From Lachnospiraceae bacterium UBA3814 (GTDB taxonomy: Bacteria; Bacillota; Clostridia; Lachnospirales; Lachnospiraceae), in NCBI GenBank assembly GCA_002368575.1, contig DFEA01000025.1, positions 1-30,005 on the forward strand: DNA of 30,005 nt, written 5' to 3'. This document shows positions 1 to 5,630 of this stretch, one piece after another (position 1 is the first letter of the stretch; each line of letters begins with the position of its first letter). The notes under the pieces were generated by a model. The model worked only from the letters and a program-made list of their open reading frames with translations, searched no databases and was not told the origin of the DNA. The translations under genes and the position numbers were made by a program.

Positions 1-1
1 A

Positions 2-244
2 TTTTTTAAGGATGGCTTATACAGCCCTTGTAATATGCTCATAGCAAGGAAAAAGGTGCTTGATGAAATGTGTGCATGGATGTTCCCGGTTTTATTTGAT
101 GTAGTTGAGAGGATTGGAGAGCATTCCGATAAATACCAGAACCGCTATCCCGGTTTTATGTCGGAACGGCTGATAACATTTTTCTTCGAAAACAGAAGAG
201 ACAGGTACAGGGTTATCTACGCCGATAAGAATTTCCTGGCTTGA
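2..244 (+). CDS. DUF4422 glycosyltransferase-like protein, C-terminal fragment
   Basis: The frame is open from the window edge and ends at TGA 242-244, so only the last 80 residues are present. The segment containing NMLIARKKVLDEMCAWMFP, followed by YPGFMSERLITFFF, matches my memory of the C-terminal part of DUF4422 proteins, which are found in capsule and other surface-polysaccharide clusters and are thought to be glycosyltransferases. The reading frame continues upstream of the first Met (at 35), so that Met is internal rather than the true start. A flagellin gene follows 179 bp downstream on the same strand, which suggests, but does not show, a role in flagellin or cell-surface glycosylation. 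The rest of the gene lies outside the window. Confidence 0.7.
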   Translation, partial: FFKDGLYSPCNMLIARKKVLDEMCAWMFPVLFDVVERIGEHSDKYQNRYPGFMSERLITFFFENRRDRYRVIYADKNFLA

Positions 245-297
245 CCTTCATGTTGACAGGCCTCTGGGTGCTTTCATATTCACAAAGGGATTATGAC

Positions 298-325
298 TAA
301 AGAAATAACAGGAACAGGCCGATGT
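298..325 (+). promoter_or_regulatory. Sigma-D (sigma-28) flagellar promoter of the flagellin gene
   Basis: TAAA at 298-301 and GCCGATGT at 318-325 are separated by 16 bp. This closely matches the Bacillus/Clostridia SigD consensus TAAA-N14-16-GCCGATAT. The predicted start near 332 gives a leader of about 90 nt before the flagellin ATG at 424. A weaker sigma-A-like pair (TTGACA 253-258, CATATT 275-280, 16 bp apart) lies upstream. Confidence 0.8.
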
Positions 326-423
326 ATAAGTCAGGTAGGTTTAATTTGTGAGTGATACGGATGTAAATGCTGATAATAATTCTTTTGTGATACTGCGGCA
401 GGTTCAAAAAGGGAGACGGTCAT

Positions 424-2046
424 ATGAAGATTAACTCAAATATGCAGGCACTTCAGGCGAGCGGGATACTTCAAAAAAATGAAGGGGCATTTTCAAAATC
501 CAGCGGTAGGCTTTCGAGTGGTTATAAAATAAATATATCGCGGGATGATCCGGTGGGGATGGCGATATCCAATGTGATGGATTCAAAGGTAAGCAGCCTT
601 AGAAAAGCCAATATCAATTCCACAAGCGGGGTAAGTATAGTACAGACCGCCGATGGTGCTCTTGCGGAAATGAAGGACATAGTTCACAGGCTGAAGGAGT
701 TATCTATTCGTTCTGCAAACGGAACAAATACCAATGAAGACAGACAGGCTATGCAGGCTGAGGTGAGCCAGCTTGCCGAGGAGCTTACCCGTATAACGAA
801 GCAGACCGAGTATAACGGGCAAAAGCTTTTGAACGGGGATCTTGGGGTGAAGGGAAGATCCTATGTGCTGGGGACTTCGAAGGATTATTCCGAAAGCGGG
901 ATATACGGTGTAAGTGCTGTGGCAGTAAATGCGAAGGACAGAACATCCACCGGCGCTGCAACATATGCATTCAGCAGTGATCCGGACGGCATTAAAATTA
1001 ACGGTGAGCTGTATAAATGGAGCGATATCAAAAATACTGAGCTGCCTGAGGAAAGCCTTGCGTCGGATCCGATACTGCCCGGCAAATATATGATAGAAAC
1101 AAACGACGGCGTTAAGTTCACATTGTCAGTACTTGGCGGATCTACAACCGATCAGATCGGACAATCTGTAAATGGACTTTCGGCAGGGATCAACGACAGT
1201 GGAGTAGCAGGCTTTGACCCAAACAGTCTCAAGCCCGTAAGAGACGGGGAAAGCGTAACCGTTAATCCTGATGGGTCTACTACTGTCATAGGCTATGGTA
1301 CCATGGTCTATCAGGATGGAGATGAAACTGTATTGAGTGCCGGTCCTGATCCCGGTTCCACGAAGGATAATGTTCAGGATGACATCGGAACGGGTCTTTC
1401 GATAGATGATTATAATAATCATGCTCTGGAGGGTAAAGGAAAAACCCTTCTTATTGAGGATGACGAGAACGGCGTTCCGCAGGTTAAGAGCTTTTCGGGC
1501 TTCCCCTTTTCCACAGCCGAAGGCGGTAAATTTGAGACCGATCCTTTAAGCAAAACCCTTACATATTCTGATTCGAATGGAAATGAGCTGGTTCTGAATT
1601 ATACGGATGATCTGGCAAAGGGGAAAACTATTTATCTTGATGTGATCAGTAAAGGAGAAATGAAGATCCAGGTCGGGAATACGGAGGGTCAGGAGATCGT
1701 CATAAGGATTCCTGACTGTTCCCTTGAGAGCATGGGGATAGGAGATCTGGATGTTACCACGGCTGAGGAGGCTAAGAAATCCATCGGGAGATGTGATGCC
1801 GCCTTAGCGTATCTTTCCCGTGTAAGCTCCAGGATAGGCGCTATCCAGAACCGGTTTGAAGCGAATATTTCAAACCTTAACGTAAGTGAAGAAAATTTAA
1901 CCGGTTCATTTTCCACTATCAGAGACACCGATATGGCTGCTGAAATGGTGGAATATACGAAGTACCAGATCTTAACGCAGGCAGGGGTATCGATACTTTC
2001 CCAGGCAAACGAGCTGCCTCAGCAGGCGCTGCAGCTCCTGCAGTAA
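424..2046 (+). CDS. fliC: Flagellin (flagellar filament protein)
   Basis: Structural subunit of the flagellar filament, exported through the flagellar type III apparatus. The N-terminal 140 residues form the conserved D0/D1 flagellin domain (MKINSNMQALQA start, RLSSGYKINISRDDPVGMAIS, QTADGALAEM, EYNGQKLLNG). The C-terminal 85 residues form the matching D1/D0 helix (RIGAIQNRFEANISNL, then the terminal SILSQANELPQQALQLLQ). Residues 145-450 are a variable Ser/Gly/Asp/Thr-rich centre, making this 540-aa protein much longer than the roughly 275-aa minimal flagellins, so outer D2/D3 domains are likely. GGGAG at 411-415 lies 8 nt before the ATG. Transcription is probably from the sigma-D promoter at 298-325. 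The leader has GGA triplets at 359-361 and at the ribosome site, which could be CsrA sites as in Bacillus hag. Ser/Thr richness and the upstream DUF4422 gene fit glycosylation. Confidence 0.95.
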   Translation: MKINSNMQALQASGILQKNEGAFSKSSGRLSSGYKINISRDDPVGMAISNVMDSKVSSLRKANINSTSGVSIVQTADGALAEMKDIVHRLKELSIRSANGTNTNEDRQAMQAEVSQLAEELTRITKQTEYNGQKLLNGDLGVKGRSYVLGTSKDYSESGIYGVSAVAVNAKDRTSTGAATYAFSSDPDGIKINGELYKWSDIKNTELPEESLASDPILPGKYMIETNDGVKFTLSVLGGSTTDQIGQSVNGLSAGINDSGVAGFDPNSLKPVRDGESVTVNPDGSTTVIGYGTMVYQDGDETVLSAGPDPGSTKDNVQDDIGTGLSIDDYNNHALEGKGKTLLIEDDENGVPQVKSFSGFPFSTAEGGKFETDPLSKTLTYSDSNGNELVLNYTDDLAKGKTIYLDVISKGEMKIQVGNTEGQEIVIRIPDCSLESMGIGDLDVTTAEEAKKSIGRCDAALAYLSRVSSRIGAIQNRFEANISNLNVSEENLTGSFSTIRDTDMAAEMVEYTKYQILTQAGVSILSQANELPQQALQLLQ

Positions 2047-2120
2047 AATTGTTATGGCAGAACGGCGTACAGTGCCTGATGATATTAAAAAAGCAGTATC
2101 TTAAAGAGAATCTGAACAGA

Positions 2121-2149
2121 TTGATAAAAAACCTCCTGTTTGTTATGAT
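2121..2149 (+). promoter_or_regulatory. Sigma-A promoter inside the hairpin, for the AAA-ATPase gene
   Basis: TTGATA (2121-2126) and TATGAT (2144-2149) are separated by 17 bp. The start point is expected near 2156, after the left arm of the inverted repeat at 2126-2138. The resulting leader of about 18 nt would contain only the right arm, leaving the AGGAGG site (7 nt before the ATG) free. Confidence 0.6.
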
Positions 2150-2172
2150 ATAATCATATCAGGAGGTTTTTT
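2126..2172 (+). terminator. Perfect 13-bp inverted repeat ending in T6; terminator-like hairpin that includes the next gene's ribosome site
   Basis: AAAAAACCTCCTG (2126-2138) is an exact reverse complement of CAGGAGGTTTTTT (2160-2172). An inner 6-bp arm pair, TATGAT (2144-2149) and ATCATA (2153-2158), extends the structure. A transcript from flagellin would fold this into an intrinsic-terminator-like stem whose 3' arm contains the AGGAGG ribosome site (2161-2166) of the 2174 gene, so read-through mRNA would have that site paired. Confidence 0.7.
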
Positions 2173-2173
2173 A

Positions 2174-3841
2174 ATGGGCACTTATGTTAATCCGCAAAAT
2201 GAGAGTTTTCGGGTAGATACAGGCGGTGAAATATATATTGATAAGACCGGGCTTATTTCTGTATTAAACAGGATGATCGATACACCGAAGCACTTTCTTG
2301 CCGTAAGCCGTGCGAGACGCTTTGGAAAATCCATGGCGGCGGGTATGATCGATGCGTATTACAGCAGAGGATGTAACTCCAGAGAGCTTTTTTCGCCTTA
2401 TGAGATCGCAAAGGATAAGGATTTTGAAAAATACCTGAACAGGTTTAACGTTCTGCATTTTGATGTGTCCACATATTTTAATATGGCGAAGGTGCCTGAG
2501 GATATGATCGCGATCATGGACGACAGGCTTTTAAGGGATTTCATTAAGGAATTTCCATATCTGGAGGCTCTTAAGCCTATGGATACGCCGGAGGCAATGC
2601 GTCTGGTATATCAGGAGGAAAAATGCAGATTTATCGTTATTATTGACGAATATGACTGTATCATAAGGGATGCACCTGAGAACGAGAAGCTTATACGCCG
2701 GTATCTGAAGTATCTGAGGGGCTTTTTTAAAACGGAGGAATCCAAGCACTTTTTGGCACTTGGTTATATTACGGGTATTCTTCCCATAAAAAAGATAAAT
2801 GGGGAGTCAGCTCTTAATAATTTTATAGAATATACGATGACTGATCCAAAGGATCTGGTGGGCTTTTTCGGTTTTACACAGGAAGAGATCAATGGATTGT
2901 GTAAACGCTATGACAGAGATCCCGGGGAGATAGGGGACTGGTATGACGGGTATTATCTGTACTCACCGCTTTTTGGGGGAAGCCGGGAGGAGGGAGAGGA
3001 TAACACGGACGGAAGTATACGGTATTTTAACGGCTGCTTCCAGAGGCTTAAGCATATATACAATCCAAATTCAGTAGTTGATGCGTTTATGCATGGTGAG
3101 CTTGCGTCATACTGGAAAAATACCGGCTCCTTTGCTTCACTGAGAGGCTTTATTACCTTAAATTATGCCGGTCTTAAGGAAGATGTAGTTAAGATGCTTA
3201 CAGGTGAACGGATCAGAGTCGATATCGCTGGTTTTCAAAATGATGTTACTCAGTTCAGGATGAAGGACGATGTGATTGCCTGTTTGATACATATGGGATA
3301 TCTGGGCTATGATGCCGTGGCAAAGGAGGCATTTATCCCAAACAGGGAGGTAGCCGAGGTTTTTGAATATGCGATAAAGACTGGAGACTGGGACGATGTA
3401 GCAGATGCGCTTAGACGATCTGAAGAATTGCTGAGAGCTGTATGGAAGGGCGATGAGGAGAAAGTATCAGGTGTTATTTCGGAATCTCATCAGGACTATG
3501 CATCTATTATAGATTATCATGATGAAAATTCTCTGGCAACTGCCATAATGATGAGCTTTTATACGGCGCGGGCGGATTATTATGTAAAGCGTGAGCTTCC
3601 TGCGGGAAGGGGTTATGCGGACATAGCCTTCATTCCGAAGCACGAAGGGAAGGATCCGGCAATGATCGTTGAATTGAAATGGAACCGGAGCGCAAAGGCC
3701 GCTATTCGACAGATTAAAGATAAATCCTATACCGGTGCCCTTTCAGGCTATAAGGGGGAGGTCATTTTGGCAGGGATCAATTATACGAAGAAAACAGGAA
3801 GATATACCTGCAGGATTGAGAGGATCTCTGCTATGATCTGA
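2174..3841 (+). CDS. AAA-ATPase_like / PDDEXK_9 (DUF1703) family protein
   Basis: Predicted P-loop ATPase with a C-terminal nuclease-fold domain. The N-terminal part has the family's DKTGLI start motif and a Walker A variant RARRFGKSM (residues 46-54, in place of GxxGxGKS). A Walker B follows at about 154-161 (VIIDEYD). The C-terminal 90 residues carry a PD-(D/E)XK signature: D483 in GYADIAF, then E500-L-K502 in MIVELKW. At 555 aa the protein is full length for the family. The family is abundant and multicopy in Clostridia and Bacteroidetes and its cellular role is not established; defence and mobile-element roles have been suggested. AGGAGG lies 7 nt before the start. It is convergent with a second ATPase carrying a comparable C-terminal fold at 3920-5209. 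Family call is firm; function is unknown. Confidence 0.85.
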   Translation: MGTYVNPQNESFRVDTGGEIYIDKTGLISVLNRMIDTPKHFLAVSRARRFGKSMAAGMIDAYYSRGCNSRELFSPYEIAKDKDFEKYLNRFNVLHFDVSTYFNMAKVPEDMIAIMDDRLLRDFIKEFPYLEALKPMDTPEAMRLVYQEEKCRFIVIIDEYDCIIRDAPENEKLIRRYLKYLRGFFKTEESKHFLALGYITGILPIKKINGESALNNFIEYTMTDPKDLVGFFGFTQEEINGLCKRYDRDPGEIGDWYDGYYLYSPLFGGSREEGEDNTDGSIRYFNGCFQRLKHIYNPNSVVDAFMHGELASYWKNTGSFASLRGFITLNYAGLKEDVVKMLTGERIRVDIAGFQNDVTQFRMKDDVIACLIHMGYLGYDAVAKEAFIPNREVAEVFEYAIKTGDWDDVADALRRSEELLRAVWKGDEEKVSGVISESHQDYASIIDYHDENSLATAIMMSFYTARADYYVKRELPAGRGYADIAFIPKHEGKDPAMIVELKWNRSAKAAIRQIKDKSYTGALSGYKGEVILAGINYTKKTGRYTCRIERISAMI

Positions 3842-3919
3842 CAGTTTATGGCAGAGGGGAGAAGTGTCCCGGACAGTCTTATTGCCGGTGTCATACCGTA
3901 TATCACTTGAAAGTCACGG

Positions 3920-5209
3920 CTACAGCTGCCGCATAAATGAGTAAAGCGGGAAATTCGTCAGATTGTCCTGCTCCCGGTAGTCTGACATGGAGATCCTTGC
4001 CCCCTTCAGGCTAAACTTATCAATGAAGGCCTTCAGGCTTTTCGCCTGGAGGTTTTCCTCAGCCTTTACCTCTATCGGTATAATACGGTCATCCTTCTGA
4101 ATAAGCAGGTCAATCTCTCCCCTTGAATTATTCGCCGAGTAATAGAAAGGATATATTCCCATATCAGCTATGAGCTGCTGGAGCACATATTGTTCGGTAA
4201 GTGCTCCCTTGAACTCGGTAAAGATCCGGTTACCCTCAAAAATAGTCCTTACCGGAAGATCGGCCATTGCACAAAGGATTCCCAGATCGTTAAGATAGAG
4301 CTTGAAGGCGGAAAGCTCTTCATAAGCCTTAAGCGGAAGATTCGGCTTGCTTACGCGATGGACAGGGTGTATAAGCCCGCAGTCCTTAAGCCACATTATT
4401 GCTGTCTCGAAATCCTTTGCCCTTGAGCCTTTTGCAACCTGACCATAGATAAACTTCCTGTTTTCCTTTGCAAGCTGTGACGGAACCGCATCCCATACCT
4501 GATTAAGTCTTGGTACAAGTGAGATAGGCGCATGCTTTGAAAAATCCTGTCTGTAAAGCTCGATGATATTCTTCTGAATATCCCTTACTGTGTTATAGTC
4601 CTTATCATTTATAAAGCTTTGAACCGCTTCAGGCATACCGCCGACAGCATAATATGAACGAAGCTTGTCGATAAACACAGCCTTTAATGTACTGATCATT
4701 TTTATGTCATTGTTTTCCAGTATATTGCAAAGCTCGCTGCTTCCCGTTGCGTTCAGAAATTCAAAGAACGTCATGGGATACAGCTTTATGGAGGTGACCT
4801 TTCCGACGGGGAAGGAGGTGCCCTGATGCAGGGCGATGCCCATGAAGGAGCCTGTAGCGATTATTGCGTATTCTGGCGCCTCCTCATTAAAATACTTCAA
4901 AGATGTCAGAGCCCTGGGTTCCTCCTGCACTTCATCAAATATGATGAGTGTATCATCGGGATGTATCCTTTTTCCGGTAACCGCACTGATCGCCGGGATA
5001 AGGGATGATGGAGAGAGGCTCGATTCGAACACATCATGCAGTATTTTTTCTCTGTCAAAATTAACATAAACAACATTATCAAAAAAGGCGGTACCGAATT
5101 CTCTGGCAAGATATGTCTTCCCAACCTGTCTTGCACCCTCCAGCAGAAGCGGTTTGCGCTCTTTTTGATCCTTCCATTTCATCAGCTTCTTCATCAAAGC
5201 TCTTTCCAT
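3920..5209 (-). CDS. ATP-binding protein, AAA_14 with DUF4143 C-terminal domain
   Basis: Predicted ATPase of the AAA_14/DUF4143 family, 429 aa, a common length for the family. Walker A is GARQVGKT (residues 25-32), Walker B is TLIIFDEVQ (87-95), and a sensor-like ATGS occurs at 118-121. The DUF4143 part covers about 210-400 and contains a nuclease-fold-like patch: E365-I-D367 in GEIDLLI, then E380-V-K382 in PIEVKAE. The family is frequent in anaerobes and its biochemical role is unsettled. GAGG lies 7 nt before the ATG at 5209. Upstream on this strand are a good sigma-A promoter (5310-5338) and a direct repeat (5338-5393). It converges on the 2174 ATPase with 78 bp between the stop codons, where no clear terminator was seen. 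Confidence 0.85.
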   Translation of the reverse strand: MERALMKKLMKWKDQKERKPLLLEGARQVGKTYLAREFGTAFFDNVVYVNFDREKILHDVFESSLSPSSLIPAISAVTGKRIHPDDTLIIFDEVQEEPRALTSLKYFNEEAPEYAIIATGSFMGIALHQGTSFPVGKVTSIKLYPMTFFEFLNATGSSELCNILENNDIKMISTLKAVFIDKLRSYYAVGGMPEAVQSFINDKDYNTVRDIQKNIIELYRQDFSKHAPISLVPRLNQVWDAVPSQLAKENRKFIYGQVAKGSRAKDFETAIMWLKDCGLIHPVHRVSKPNLPLKAYEELSAFKLYLNDLGILCAMADLPVRTIFEGNRIFTEFKGALTEQYVLQQLIADMGIYPFYYSANNSRGEIDLLIQKDDRIIPIEVKAEENLQAKSLKAFIDKFSLKGARISMSDYREQDNLTNFPLYSFMRQL

Positions 5210-5309
5210 GCTCTATCCTCACATTCAGGGCTGCTCACCTGTAACCGTACAGTACCTTCGCAATTGTGTATGGTCAGTAAACGTATTATTGACAGCCTCA
5301 TCCCACGCA

Positions 5310-5338
5310 ATTCTAACACATAAAAACGTATCTCACAA
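5310..5338 (-). promoter_or_regulatory. Sigma-A promoter of the DUF4143 ATPase
   Basis: On the minus strand, TTGTGA (5338-5333) and TAGAAT (5315-5310) are 17 bp apart. The predicted start near 5303 gives a leader of about 94 nt. The -35 hexamer touches the direct repeat that begins at 5338. Confidence 0.55.
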
Positions 5339-5393
5339 CAATTTTATGGACGACTTTATGCAGCACGAGCACAATTTTATGGACGACTATATG
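5338..5393. repeat. Two 23-bp direct repeats, 33-bp period, next to a promoter
   Basis: Copies at 5338-5360 and 5371-5393 share 22 of 23 bases, starting ACAATTTTATGGACGACT. The 33-bp period is about three helical turns, so both copies would face the same side of the DNA. They lie directly upstream of the minus-strand -35 box, the usual place for activator sites. A coding origin is less likely, although the period is a multiple of three. Confidence 0.7.
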
Positions 5394-5445
5394 AATATTG
5401 CTTTTTTGCGGTATATTTTTGCTGAATGAAGGCCCATAGTATTTC

Positions 5446-5460
5446 ACAATACAATACAAT
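5446..5460. repeat. ACAAT short tandem repeat
   Basis: Three exact ACAAT copies are followed by a fourth, imperfect unit (ACAAA). The run ends just before the -35 box at 5466, so copy-number change would alter upstream spacing but not the -35/-10 distance. Confidence 0.6.
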
Positions 5461-5465
5461 ACAAA

Positions 5466-5494
5466 TTGAAAAGACAGAGATTGTACTTTATAAT
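5466..5494 (+). promoter_or_regulatory. Strong sigma-A promoter of the SNF2 helicase operon
   Basis: TTGAAA (5466-5471) and a consensus TATAAT (5489-5494) are separated by 17 bp. The start is expected near 5501, giving a leader of about 130 nt before the SNF2 ATG at 5631. Confidence 0.7.
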
Positions 5495-5508
5495 GGAAGG
5501 AGAGTCGG

Positions 5509-5577
5509 ATGAGCGGAGATATAAACCGTGAACATAAGGCCGGGTTGTATTGCAGCGATATTTTGAAGACGATATAA
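5509..5577 (+). CDS. Possible 22-residue leader peptide
   Basis: ATG 5509 opens a frame reading MSGDINREHKAGLYCSDILK, then TI and stop TAA at 5575-5577. AAGGAGAG precedes it with suitable spacing. The predicted transcription start (near 5501) falls inside that ribosome site, so translation from the main promoter may be weak. It has no recognisable relatives and may be chance. Confidence 0.25.
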   Translation: MSGDINREHKAGLYCSDILKTI

Positions 5578-5630
5578 TGAAAAAAGACGGTTAAAGAACA
5601 GAGATCTGTAGTTAAGGGAGGAAAAAGGCC

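Larger units (their letters stand above)
5210..5630. other. 421-bp divergent regulatory gap between the DUF4143 ATPase and the SNF2 helicase
   Basis: This AT-rich stretch holds no convincing full-size gene. Open frames on both strands exist, but they span the promoters and repeats and resemble nothing I recognise. It contains a minus-strand promoter (5310-5338), a 33-bp-period direct repeat (5338-5393), an ACAAT run (5446-5460), a strong plus-strand promoter (5466-5494) and a possible 22-codon leader frame (5509-5577). Confidence 0.7.

Noticed and set aside
885..1422. Minus-strand frames within the flagellin centre
   Set aside because: Shadows of the flagellin reading frame without ribosome sites or recognisable products.
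3842..3919. Terminator between the convergent ATPase genes
   Set aside because: Only a 4-bp GGGA/TCCC pairing was found, with no T run; not enough to support a terminator.
5338..5393. CRISPR array
   Set aside because: Only two copies with a 10-bp gap and no further units or cas genes.
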